From Pseudomonas sp. GM74 (GTDB taxonomy: Bacteria > Pseudomonadota > Gammaproteobacteria > Pseudomonadales > Pseudomonadaceae), in the NCBI RefSeq assembly GCF_000282455.1, contig NZ_AKJG01000047.1:62001-126000 (forward strand): a DNA stretch of 64,000 bases. The letters run 5' to 3'. The notes beneath the pieces are model-generated. The model made no database searches. It was not told the origin of the DNA and saw only the letters and a list, made by a program, of their open reading frames with translations. Position 1 is the stretch's first letter; each line of letters starts with the position of its first letter. This document shows positions 55,118 through 63,220 of the stretch, piece by piece. Made by a program: the position numbers and the translations under genes.

Positions 55118-55137
55118 TTACTTGTTAGTCCAGGCCT

Positions 55138-55211
55138 CTTCGCGGGCAAGCCCGCTCCCACAATGATCTGTGGCGTTCATAGATCCTGTGGGAGCGGGCT
55201 TGCCCGCGAAG
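55138..55211. repeat. REPIN, CCCGC subtype
   Basis: Arms 55138-55162 and 55187-55211 are exact inverted copies of the CCCGC-type REP core. Confidence 0.92.
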
Positions 55212-55244
55212 GGGCCCTGAAAAGCACTGAAGCTTTTGAACAGA

Positions 55245-55275
55245 CAAAAAAAGGCCCGCATCGCTGCGGGCCTTT
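55245..55275 (-). terminator. Terminator of htpX
   Basis: Stem AGGCCCGCA/TGCGGGCCT (loop TCGC). On the minus strand it ends in seven T, 20 bp beyond the htpX stop. Confidence 0.9.
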
Positions 55276-55294
55276 TGCTTTGCTGTGGCGTGTA

Positions 55295-56185
55295 TCAGCC
55301 CCGACGACGAGCCAGAGCGTCGATACGCTCTTCCAGCGGCGGGTGGCTCATGAACATGCGAGCGAACCCTTGCTTGATGCCACCGTTGATGCCGAAGGCG
55401 TTCAGGGTGTCGGGCATGTGCACCGGCAGACCTTGTTCCGCCCGCAGGCGTTGCAGGGCGCCGATCATCGCGGCGGTGCCGGCCAGGTTTGCACCGGCTT
55501 CGTCGGCACGGAATTCGCGCTTGCGCGAGAACCACATGACGATGGCGCTGGCGAGGATGCCCAGAACCAGTTCGGCGAAGATGGTTGCCACGTAGTAGGC
55601 AATGCCCTGGCCTTCTTCGTTCTTGAAGATCACCTTGTCGACGAAATTGCCGATGATCCGTGCGAAGAACATCACGAAGGTGTTCACCACGCCCTGGATC
55701 AACGCCAGGGTAACCATGTCGCCATTGGCTACGTGGCCGATTTCGTGGGCCAGGACGGCTTTCACTTCATCCGGCGAGAAGCGCTCGAGCAAGCCCTGGC
55801 TGACCGCGACCAATGCGTCGTTCTTGTTCCAGCCGGTGGCGAAGGCGTTCGCCTCGTAGGCCGGAAAGATACCGACTTCGGGCATCTTGATCCCGGCTTC
55901 GCGGGACAGTTGCTCGACGGTTTGCAGCAGCCATTGCTCGTGACGGGTGCGTGGCTGGGTGATGATCTGGGTGCTGGTGCTCATCTTCGCCATCCACTTG
56001 GAGATGAACAGCGAGAACAGGGAACCGGCGAAACCAAAGACCGCACAGAAGATCAGCAGCTGATTGAGGTTGAGATCAACCCCATTGGCCGCCATGAACC
56101 CGTTGAAGCCGAAAAGGCTCAGGGTGATGCTGGCAATCAGCACGACCGCCAGGTTAGTGGCCAAGAACAGCAGGATGCGCATCAT
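55295..56185 (-). CDS. htpX: HtpX, inner-membrane zinc metalloprotease
   Basis: A 296-residue M48B protease with two N-terminal helices, the zinc motif [10 protein letters not shown], two further helices and the third ligand region (FRADEAGA). It degrades damaged or misfolded membrane proteins together with FtsH. The gene is often controlled by Cpx- or sigma-32-type systems; no such site was identified here. Length agrees with E. coli HtpX (293 aa). Confidence 0.95.
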   Translation of the reverse strand: MMRILLFLATNLAVVLIASITLSLFGFNGFMAANGVDLNLNQLLIFCAVFGFAGSLFSLFISKWMAKMSTSTQIITQPRTRHEQWLLQTVEQLSREAGIKMPEVGIFPAYEANAFATGWNKNDALVAVSQGLLERFSPDEVKAVLAHEIGHVANGDMVTLALIQGVVNTFVMFFARIIGNFVDKVIFKNEEGQGIAYYVATIFAELVLGILASAIVMWFSRKREFRADEAGANLAGTAAMIGALQRLRAEQGLPVHMPDTLNAFGINGGIKQGFARMFMSHPPLEERIDALARRRG

Positions 56186-56500
56186 GGTTGTAGGTATCTC
56201 CTCATGCTAAAGATGTAGCGTACTGCGGGGTATATAAGGTGCGGCACCGGGGTATTCAACCGGGTGACTATTTCAAACTGTGTCCTACGGCAACAGTCTA
56301 GCTGCTTGCAGGGCATTTCCGACAAGTATGCGGGAAGTGTTTGTCAGTCAATTCGTGTCGGAGGCCCCGCCTTTGTTAGGCGCGAGCAGGCAAGGCACTG
56401 ACCGGCAGCGACAAAGCGACTGCCAGTGGCGCAATGCAAACAAATGTTGCCGGATGAATGACCGTGCGACCTGCGGGAAGGTCGCACGGTGACAGATCGC
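56186..56500. other. Gap between alaA-type gene and htpX, with a 3' hairpin
   Basis: A 315-bp gap on the minus-strand run. It contains the htpX promoter area at its right (56190-56260) and a perfect 12-bp stem at 56461-56490 (ACCGTGCGACCT/AGGTCGCACGGT, loop GCGGGA), 10 bp after the aminotransferase stop. The stem has no T run, so it may act as a 3' barrier rather than a classic terminator. No gene is supported. Confidence 0.6.
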
Positions 56501-57712
56501 TTACTGGCGGTAGGACTTGAGGAAGCCACCGATGCGTCCGATGGCCATTTCCAGGTCATCGACACGGGGCAGGGTCACGACGCGGAAGTGGTCTGGCCAT
56601 GGCCAGTTGAACGCGGTGCCTTGAACCACCAGCAGTTTCTCGGAGAGCAGCAGGTCGAGGACGAACTTTTCGTCGTTGTGGATCGGGCAGACCTTGGGAT
56701 CGATCCGTGGGAATGCATACAGCGCGCCCATCGGCTTGACGCAGCTTACGCCCGGAATGTCGTTGAGCAACTCCCAGGTGCGATTGCGTTGTTCCAACAG
56801 TCGGCCCTGGGGCAGAACCAGGTCATTGATGCTCTGATAACCACCCAGGGCGGTCTGGATCGCGTGCTGGCTCGGCACGTTGGCGCACAGGCGCATGTTC
56901 GCCAGCATGTCGATGCCTTCGATGTAGCTCTGGGCGTGGTGTTTCGGGCCGGAAATGGCGATCCAGCCGGAACGGAAACCGGCCACGCGATAGGACTTGG
57001 ACAGACCGTTGAAGGTCAGGCACAGCAGGTCCGGCGCCAGGGAGGCGGTGCAGATGTGTACGGCATCGTCGTAGAGGATCTTGTCGTAGATCTCGTCGGA
57101 GAACACCACCAGATTGTGCTGGCGGGCCAGTTCCAGCATGCCCAGCAGCACTTCCTTCGAATACACCGCACCGGTCGGGTTGTTCGGGTTGATGATCACC
57201 AGGGCCTTGGTGTTCGGGGTGATCTTGGCCTTGATGTCGGCCAGGTCCGGCCACCAGTTGGCTTGCTCGTCGCACAGGTAATGCACCGGATTGCCGCCGG
57301 ACAGGCTCACGGCTGCGGTCCACAACGGATAGTCCGGTGCTGGCACCAGTACTTCGTCGCCATTGTTGAGCAGGGCCTGCATCGACATCACGATCAGTTC
57401 GGAAACGCCATTGCCCAGGTAGATGTCTTCAATGCCGACGCCTTCCACCTGCTTTTGCTGGTAGTACTGCATGACGGCCTTGCGCGCACTGAACAGGCCC
57501 TTGGAATCGCTGTAGCCCTGGGCGGTCGGCAGGTTGCGGATCACGTCCTGGAGGATTTCATCCGGTGCTTCGAAACCAAAGGGCGCCGGGTTGCCGATGT
57601 TCAGCTTGAGGATGCGATGGCCTTCCTCTTCCAGGCGCTTGGCGTGCTTGAGCACCGGGCCGCGAATGTCGTAGCAGACGTTGGCGAGCTTGTTCGATTT
57701 GCTGACCTGCAT
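56501..57712 (-). CDS. alaA: AlaA-type PLP-dependent aminotransferase
   Basis: A 403-residue class I/II aminotransferase: NIGNPAPFGFEAP at the N-terminus, GNGVSELIVMSMQALLNNGDEV, the Asn-Pro-Asn-Asn-Pro-Thr segment (INPNNPTGAVY), DEIYDKI, and the PLP-Lys in GLSKSYRVAGFRSGW. It resembles AlaA, which makes alanine from glutamate and pyruvate. ATG at 57712 gives the standard length; a longer upstream frame is not protein-like. It is divergent from msrB, 226 bp away. Confidence 0.9.
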   Translation of the reverse strand: MQVSKSNKLANVCYDIRGPVLKHAKRLEEEGHRILKLNIGNPAPFGFEAPDEILQDVIRNLPTAQGYSDSKGLFSARKAVMQYYQQKQVEGVGIEDIYLGNGVSELIVMSMQALLNNGDEVLVPAPDYPLWTAAVSLSGGNPVHYLCDEQANWWPDLADIKAKITPNTKALVIINPNNPTGAVYSKEVLLGMLELARQHNLVVFSDEIYDKILYDDAVHICTASLAPDLLCLTFNGLSKSYRVAGFRSGWIAISGPKHHAQSYIEGIDMLANMRLCANVPSQHAIQTALGGYQSINDLVLPQGRLLEQRNRTWELLNDIPGVSCVKPMGALYAFPRIDPKVCPIHNDEKFVLDLLLSEKLLVVQGTAFNWPWPDHFRVVTLPRVDDLEMAIGRIGGFLKSYRQ

Positions 57713-57938
57713 GGCGATGTGTTCCCGAAAATGAACGATCCAGACGGCGTTTGGGCAACCGTGCTGGGAATCCTGCGTATTCACACAGGCCTGACGCCTT
57801 GAGATGCAGCACCCATATTTCCGTTTGAATGCGCGTGGTCTGGCTGCCAGACTGGCGTTTGACGAGGCGCAATCATACGTGCCGCCCGATCCGTGGAAAA
57901 GGTACAGATCGGGCTTTTTCAGCCGCTGAGGTGTGATG

Positions 57939-58334
57939 ATGGAAAAGTTGGAAAAAACCCTGGAAGAATGGAAGGCGATGCTCGACCCGGAGCAGTACAA
58001 CGTGTGCCGCCTCAAAGGCACCGAACGTCCGTTTTCCGGCAAATACAACGCCACCAAGACCGACGGTATCTACCACTGCATCTGCTGTAGCGAGCCACTG
58101 TTCGACTCCACGACCAAGTTCGATTCCGGCTGCGGCTGGCCGAGTTTCTACGCGCCGATCGGCGACAGCGCCATGACCGAAATCCGCGATGTCAGTCATG
58201 GCATGATCCGCACCGAAGTGGTCTGCGCCAAATGCGATGCGCATCTTGGCCACGTGTTCCCCGACGGCCCGCCCCCGACGGGCCTGCGCTATTGCATCAA
58301 TTCGGTGTGCCTGGACCTGGTACCCCGCGAGTAA
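57939..58334 (+). CDS. msrB: MsrB, peptide-methionine (R)-S-oxide reductase
   Basis: A 131-residue MsrB. Zinc Cys pairs are CICCSEP and CAKCDAH; the substrate motif is [13 protein letters not shown]; the catalytic Cys is in [11 protein letters not shown], with a second Cys five residues later. It repairs methionine-R-sulfoxide in proteins using thioredoxin. Three ATG/GTG starts stack at 57933-57939; GAGG best fits the ATG at 57939. It begins the msrB-gpx-ospR oxidative-stress run. Confidence 0.95.
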   Translation: MEKLEKTLEEWKAMLDPEQYNVCRLKGTERPFSGKYNATKTDGIYHCICCSEPLFDSTTKFDSGCGWPSFYAPIGDSAMTEIRDVSHGMIRTEVVCAKCDAHLGHVFPDGPPPTGLRYCINSVCLDLVPRE

Positions 58335-58373
58335 GTCCCCGAAGCGATCCGATGATCGCTTTCCCGATATTTA

Positions 58374-58393
58374 AATTGTACACAATTCAATTG
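58374..58393. promoter_or_regulatory. Candidate OspR operator: two overlapping palindromes before gpx
   Basis: AATTGT-AC-ACAATT (58374-58387) and CAATT-C-AATTG (58383-58393), each with perfect arms, overlap by five bases. They sit 44-63 bp before the gpx start in the 102-bp gap after msrB. MarR/OhrR-type repressors use AATTG-rich palindromes of this kind, and P. aeruginosa OspR controls gpx. Binding is inference. Confidence 0.6.
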
Positions 58394-58436
58394 CTCGCTA
58401 TTTTGTTTGTACTTCCATTCACTCGGAAACTCAAAT

Positions 58437-58922
58437 ATGAGCGACAACCTGCTGAGCATCCCTTGCACCACGATCAAGGGTGAACAAAAGACCCTGGCGG
58501 ATTTCGCCGGCAAGGCCGTGCTGGTGGTCAACACGGCCAGCAAGTGCGGTTTCACTCCGCAGTACAAGGGCCTGGAAGAGCTGTGGCAGACCTATAAGGA
58601 CCAGGGCCTGGTGGTGCTCGGCTTTCCCTGCAACCAGTTCGGCAAGCAAGAGCCGGGTAACGAAGGGGCGATCTCCGAGTTCTGCGAGCTGAACTTCGGA
58701 GTCAGCTTCCCGCTGTTCAAAAAGATCGAGGTCAATGGTGCCGACGCCCATCCGCTGTTCGTGCAACTGAAAAAACGCGCACCGGGTGTGCTGGGTTCCC
58801 AGGGCATCAAGTGGAACTTCACCAAGTTCCTGATTGGCAAGGACGGGCAACTGGTCAAGCGCTTCGCTCCGGCGACCAAGCCGCAGGACCTGACCCGCGA
58901 GATCGAAGCCCTGCTCAAATGA
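58437..58922 (+). CDS. gpx: Glutathione peroxidase-family thiol peroxidase
   Basis: A 161-residue Gpx. The peroxidatic Cys37 (Cys, not Sec) is in ASKCGFTPQY; the Gln and Trp of the active site are in FPCNQFGKQE and IKWNFTKFL; a candidate resolving Cys is in EFCELNFG. Such Cys-Gpx enzymes usually use thioredoxin to reduce hydroperoxides. The stop overlaps the ospR start (ATGA), so the two are translationally coupled, as expected for an oxidant-sensing operon. Confidence 0.93.
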   Translation: MSDNLLSIPCTTIKGEQKTLADFAGKAVLVVNTASKCGFTPQYKGLEELWQTYKDQGLVVLGFPCNQFGKQEPGNEGAISEFCELNFGVSFPLFKKIEVNGADAHPLFVQLKKRAPGVLGSQGIKWNFTKFLIGKDGQLVKRFAPATKPQDLTREIEALLK

Positions 58923-59380
58923 ACACCTTGTCAATCGATTCGCTGAAGCTCGACAGCCAGCTGTGTTTCAAGCTGTACGCGGCTTCCCGGGCGGTGATTC
59001 GCGCCTACAAGCCAATGCTCGACCAGTTGGGCCTGACTTACCCTCAGTACCTGGCGATGCTGGTGCTGTGGGAGTGGCAGGAAGCGGCCCCGGAGCAGCC
59101 GACCGTCAAGGCGCTGGGCGAACGTCTGGCCCTGGATTCCGGCACGCTGACACCCTTGCTCAAGCGCCTGGAACAACTGCAACTGGTGCAGCGTCAGCGT
59201 TCGGCGCGCGATGAGCGTGAAGTGCACATGAGCCTGTCGCCAGCCGGCACGGCCTTGCGCGATCAGGTCGGGCCACTCAAGGCGCGCCTGTTGTGCGACA
59301 GCGGGGTCGATCTGAATCGTCTCAACGACTTGCGCGATGGCCTCGATCACCTGTTGGGGCAGATCAAGGCACTGTCGTAG
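58919..59380 (+). CDS. ospR: OspR, MarR-family oxidative-stress regulator
   Basis: A 153-residue MarR protein closely related to OhrR (shared YKPMLDQLGLTYPQYLAM-type helix and LTPLLKRLEQLQLV wing). Cys16 in SQLCFKLY occupies the sensing position and Cys126 (RLLCDSG) could be the partner. In P. aeruginosa OspR represses gpx and itself and adjusts quorum sensing and virulence. The ATG overlaps the gpx stop; the 3' end overlaps the convergent sagS by 17 bp. Confidence 0.92.
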   Translation: MNTLSIDSLKLDSQLCFKLYAASRAVIRAYKPMLDQLGLTYPQYLAMLVLWEWQEAAPEQPTVKALGERLALDSGTLTPLLKRLEQLQLVQRQRSARDEREVHMSLSPAGTALRDQVGPLKARLLCDSGVDLNRLNDLRDGLDHLLGQIKALS

Positions 59381-61727
59381 CGGGGATCCACAAATCCAGC
59401 AGGGCGGCCAGTTCTTCGCGCCGGAAGGGTTTGGCCAGATAGTCGCTCATGCCCGCGGCACGACAGCGTTCGCGTTCCTCCGACATGGCGTTGGCCGTCA
59501 GGGCGACGATGGGCAGTTGAGGCCAGCGTCCGCTGCGGCGGATTTGCCGGCTGGCTTCATAGCCGTCCATCACCGGCATGTTGCAGTCCATCAGCACCAG
59601 GTCGAATTCCCGTTGCTCGAGCTGGTCCAGGGCCTCGCCACCATGAGCCGCGGTGGTGACCTCGCAGCCGAGTTTGCCGAGCATGCCCTTGGCCACCAAC
59701 TGGTTGACCGGATTATCTTCCACCAACAGCACGCGCCCTCGGCGTTGCGGGCATTGCGTGTCGAGCCGGGTCTCGTTGACCGGGTGGGTTTGCGGTTGCA
59801 GGATCCGCCGCAACGTCTGAAGCAGCATATTGCGGGCCAAGGGGCGGGCCTGTTGTTGCAGGGGGGCGAGGGCGTTGACCTCTTCGCCGGGCATGAAGTT
59901 GCCATACGCGGTAATCAGCAGGATCGGCGCGCTGAGGGTGGGGCGCAAATTGAACAGGCATTCTGGGCAGTCGGTGATGAGCACGTCGGCGGTCAGGCCA
60001 AGCAGTGGGTCATCCATGGAACGCCGTTCATAGTCCAGCCCCCAGACAGGCAACTGGCTGTTCAACAGTTCCCCCAGCCCGCTGCTGGCGGCCGTGATGG
60101 CAATGACTTTGCCCTTGAGCGAAACAGCAGGCATTGAACGGGTATGACTGGGCAATGGCAAGTCCGCGCAGAACTGGCTGCCAAACCCCGCCTCGGAGCT
60201 GATGGTCAGGCGCCCCTGCATGGCTTCGCAAAGGTTGTAGGTCAGGGCCAGGCCCAGCCCGGTGCCGCCAAATTGGCGGGTAATACCGGCGCCGGCCTGG
60301 GTGAAAGGCTGGAGGATCTTGACCTGGGCATCCTGAGGAATGCCGATGCCGGTGTCGCACACTTCGATCCTGACGCCGTCGCCGAACGTCGACAGGCGCA
60401 CGTCGACCCGCCCGAAACGGGTGAACTTGAGGGCGTTGGACAGCAGGTTACTGACGATCTGCCGCACCCGGGTCGGATCGCCGAGCACCAGTGCCGGGAA
60501 ATACGGATCGATCAGGCAGGTCAGTTCGACGCTGGGGGCGGCGTTCTGCGACAACAGGTTGGCGGTGTCTTCGATCAGCGAGCCCAGGTCGAAGGGGATG
60601 TGTTCAAGTTCGAGTTGACCGGCATCGAACTTCGACAAATCGAGAATATCGTTGAGCAATTCCACCAGCACTTTGCCCGAGTCATGGGCGATCGACAGTT
60701 GCTGCTGTTGTTCGGCATTGAGCGGTCCGTCGAGGGACAGAGCGATCATCCCGAGCAAGCCATTGAGGGGCGTGCGGATTTCATGGCTCATGTTGGCCAG
60801 GAACACCGAGCGGGCTTCGGCCATGTCCAGTGCTGTGCGGCGCGCGACTTCCAGTTCCTCGTTGGATTGGCTCAGCCGGTCGTTGATCGCCTTGAGTTCG
60901 GCCGTGCGGGCCGAAACGATGTTTTCCAGTTGGCCGAGATATTCGGTCAGGCGGTTTTCCGCGTTGCGCCGCTGCTGGATTTCGGTGGCGATGTTCTTGA
61001 ATTGCTGGTTGGCAGCCTTGACCAGCACACCGATCTCATCATTGGCGTGTCCGGAGGGACACACCAGTGAAGTCGGCTCGGTGCTGCTCGGGTCGCGACC
61101 GCTGAGTTCACGGATGACCCGCACCAGGGGTTTGGTCAGCATCACATAGAACAGTGCCAGCAGGATGCCGGACAGCAGCAGGCTGCGGGCGAATCCATTG
61201 AGCAGGGTCACTTCGGCCCGGCGCAGGAACCGGTCACCGAAGGCGTAAGTGTCGACGTTCAGCCGCAGCGTACCCAGGGATTCGCTGGGTAGATGATCCA
61301 GGTAAAGCCGGTCTTCGAACTGTCGGCTGGCGCCGAACAGGAAGTCACTGAGCATCCGGTAACCGTTTTCCACACCGGGTCGCTTGACGTTGGCCAGCAC
61401 GGTGCCGTTGTTATCGATCAGTTTCGCGCTAGTGATCGCCGGCGATCGCAGCAAACCCAAGGTCAGTTCCTTGGCGAGTTCGGCGTCGATGTTGTAGGCG
61501 ATTCGCGAGGCCGGGTTGTGGCTGATTTCCAGCAATGAAAGGATTTCACGATTGATGGAGGCGTCTTCACTGGCATAATCGATGCCTATTTGCAGCAGGC
61601 TGAGCAGCGTGCCCAGAATGAAACCGACCAGCACGGTAAGCCGGGCTTGCTTGAATGACAGCCGGTTGGTGAATTTGATGTCCATGGGGGGGTGAACCAC
61701 TTCCGTTTCCTTTCGCTGCTCAAGCAT
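59364..61727 (-). CDS. sagS: SagS-type hybrid sensor histidine kinase
   Basis: A 787-residue hybrid kinase. Parts in order: membrane helix (about 28-50), periplasmic sensor (about 51-178), second helix (about 180-198), HAMP-like and coiled-coil linker, HisKA with His315 in MSHEIRTPLNG, ATPase with N (LLSNALKF), G1 (DTGIGIP) and G2 (GGTGLGLAL), a degenerate receiver-like segment (~535-645), and a C-terminal receiver with Asp714 in LMDCNMPVMDG. P. aeruginosa SagS (786 aa, His315, Asp713 as I recall) signals to HptB and switches to biofilm. Start at 61727 matches that numbering; 61685 is an alternative. Confidence 0.9.
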   Translation of the reverse strand: MLEQRKETEVVHPPMDIKFTNRLSFKQARLTVLVGFILGTLLSLLQIGIDYASEDASINREILSLLEISHNPASRIAYNIDAELAKELTLGLLRSPAITSAKLIDNNGTVLANVKRPGVENGYRMLSDFLFGASRQFEDRLYLDHLPSESLGTLRLNVDTYAFGDRFLRRAEVTLLNGFARSLLLSGILLALFYVMLTKPLVRVIRELSGRDPSSTEPTSLVCPSGHANDEIGVLVKAANQQFKNIATEIQQRRNAENRLTEYLGQLENIVSARTAELKAINDRLSQSNEELEVARRTALDMAEARSVFLANMSHEIRTPLNGLLGMIALSLDGPLNAEQQQQLSIAHDSGKVLVELLNDILDLSKFDAGQLELEHIPFDLGSLIEDTANLLSQNAAPSVELTCLIDPYFPALVLGDPTRVRQIVSNLLSNALKFTRFGRVDVRLSTFGDGVRIEVCDTGIGIPQDAQVKILQPFTQAGAGITRQFGGTGLGLALTYNLCEAMQGRLTISSEAGFGSQFCADLPLPSHTRSMPAVSLKGKVIAITAASSGLGELLNSQLPVWGLDYERRSMDDPLLGLTADVLITDCPECLFNLRPTLSAPILLITAYGNFMPGEEVNALAPLQQQARPLARNMLLQTLRRILQPQTHPVNETRLDTQCPQRRGRVLLVEDNPVNQLVAKGMLGKLGCEVTTAAHGGEALDQLEQREFDLVLMDCNMPVMDGYEASRQIRRSGRWPQLPIVALTANAMSEERERCRAAGMSDYLAKPFRREELAALLDLWIPATTVP

Positions 61728-61850
61728 AGTCGATCATGCCTGCCTGCTGATGTTCTCGCGAGGCCTGTACTGCTGGGGCCGCCGCTTGTGTGACGCTGTG
61801 TTTCGTCGCTGTATCACCATCATTACTGTGAACGAGCCCGAGGAGAAGTC

Positions 61851-62741
61851 GTGGATTCCCGATTGAATGCTTTTCTTGAACGCGCCGATGCCGTTCTGGC
61901 CCGTATCGAGCCGTTGCTGCCGGCCCCCCGGCCAGCCATCGACTGGACGCAATGCCTGGCCGCGCGCTGGCAGCGTGAGTCACGCGGCGGTTTTCTGATG
62001 CCGCTGGAGGTCAGCCTCGACATGCGTTTGTCGGACCTGATCGGCGTCGACCGGCAAGTCGGGCAGCTTGGACGCAATACCCAACAGTTCCTCGACGGCA
62101 TGCCGGCCAACCATGCCTTGCTCTGGGGGTCGCGCGGTACCGGCAAGTCGTCGCTGGTGCGCGCCTTGCTGGCTGAGCACGCTCAAGCCGGTTTGCGCTT
62201 GATCGAGATTGAACGTGATCACCTGGCAGACCTGCCGCGGGTGGTCGAGCAGATCGGCAAACTGCCCCAGCGTTTCGTGCTGTTTTGCGATGACCTTTCG
62301 TTCGAGTCGGGCGAGGGTGATTACCGAGTGCTCAAGAGCGTCCTTGATGGCTCGCTGGAACAGGCGCCGGACAACGTTTTGCTGTACGCCACCTCCAACC
62401 GTCGACACCTGGTGCCGGAAAAGGAAAGTGACAACGAAAACTGGAAGCGGGTCGACGGCGAACTGCATCCGAGCGAGGCGGTGGAAGACAAGATCGCGCT
62501 GTCGGATCGCTTCGGCCTGTGGCTGTCGTTCTATCCGTTTACCCAGGAACACTTCCTCGACGTCGTCGAACACTGGATCGGCCAGTTGGCCGGCAAGGCC
62601 GGACTGGCCTGGCAGCGCACCGAGGAGCTGGACATCCTGGCGGTACGCTGGGCCACCGGCCGAGGTAATCGCAATGGGCGTTGCGCCTATCAATTTGCCC
62701 GTTATTGGGTCGGGCTGAAACTGTTGGAGCACAAGGCATGA
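61851..62741 (+). CDS. DUF815-family AAA+ ATPase
   Basis: A 296-residue P-loop protein of the DUF815 (PF05673) family. Walker A is GSRGTGKSSLVRAL, Walker B FVLFCDDLSF, and later TSNRRHLVPEKE resembles sensor-1; the C-terminal region is helical. Function is not established; AAA+ proteins of this size often act as remodelling factors. The start is a GTG with AGGAGA upstream. Its stop overlaps the next gene's ATG (ATGA), linking it to the methionine sulfoxide reductase. Confidence 0.88.
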   Translation: MDSRLNAFLERADAVLARIEPLLPAPRPAIDWTQCLAARWQRESRGGFLMPLEVSLDMRLSDLIGVDRQVGQLGRNTQQFLDGMPANHALLWGSRGTGKSSLVRALLAEHAQAGLRLIEIERDHLADLPRVVEQIGKLPQRFVLFCDDLSFESGEGDYRVLKSVLDGSLEQAPDNVLLYATSNRRHLVPEKESDNENWKRVDGELHPSEAVEDKIALSDRFGLWLSFYPFTQEHFLDVVEHWIGQLAGKAGLAWQRTEELDILAVRWATGRGNRNGRCAYQFARYWVGLKLLEHKA

Positions 62742-63220
62742 TCGATTTGCAGAAGAGCGGCAAGGGCCTCGAAGGCTACGGCATGTTGCACGCACAGCTT
62801 GAGTCCTTGTTGGCTGACGAGCGGGATTTCATCGCCAATGCCGCACAGTTCTCGGCGTTTCTTTTCAACCAGCTCGATGATTTGAATTGGGCCGGTTTCT
62901 ACCTCAACCGTCATGAAGAACTGGTGTTGGGCCCGTTTCAGGGGCAGATCGCTTGTGTACGGATTCCGTTCGGCCGTGGCGTTTGCGGGGCGGCGGCAGC
63001 TACCTTGCAGACTCAACGAGTCGAAGATGTGCATGCGTTCCCCGGTCACATTGCCTGCGACAGCGCCTCGAACAGCGAACTGGTGGTGCCGCTGGTCAAG
63101 GACGGCCGATTGATCGGTGTGCTCGACCTCGACAGTCCGAAACTCGCGCGTTTCACCGCGCGGGACCAGGCCGGAATCGAACAGCTGGCAGCGATTTTCC
63201 TGCGCCTGACCGACTGCTGA
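62738..63220 (+). CDS. msrC: Free methionine-(R)-sulfoxide reductase, GAF-domain type
   Basis: A 160-residue GAF-domain protein matching fRMsr. The three active-site Cys residues are Cys73 (IACVRI), Cys83 (GVCGAA) and Cys107 (HIACDSASNSE); their spacing (10 and 24) equals that of E. coli fRMsr Cys84/94/118. It reduces free Met-R-sulfoxide, complementing MsrB encoded 5 kb away. It is coupled to the DUF815 gene by an ATGA overlap and ends flush with the convergent HD-GYP gene. Confidence 0.92.
   Translation: MIDLQKSGKGLEGYGMLHAQLESLLADERDFIANAAQFSAFLFNQLDDLNWAGFYLNRHEELVLGPFQGQIACVRIPFGRGVCGAAAATLQTQRVEDVHAFPGHIACDSASNSELVVPLVKDGRLIGVLDLDSPKLARFTARDQAGIEQLAAIFLRLTDC

Noticed and set aside
57978..58253. 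Minus-strand frame opposite msrB.
   Set aside because: Shadow of msrB; MsrB motifs on the plus strand are complete.
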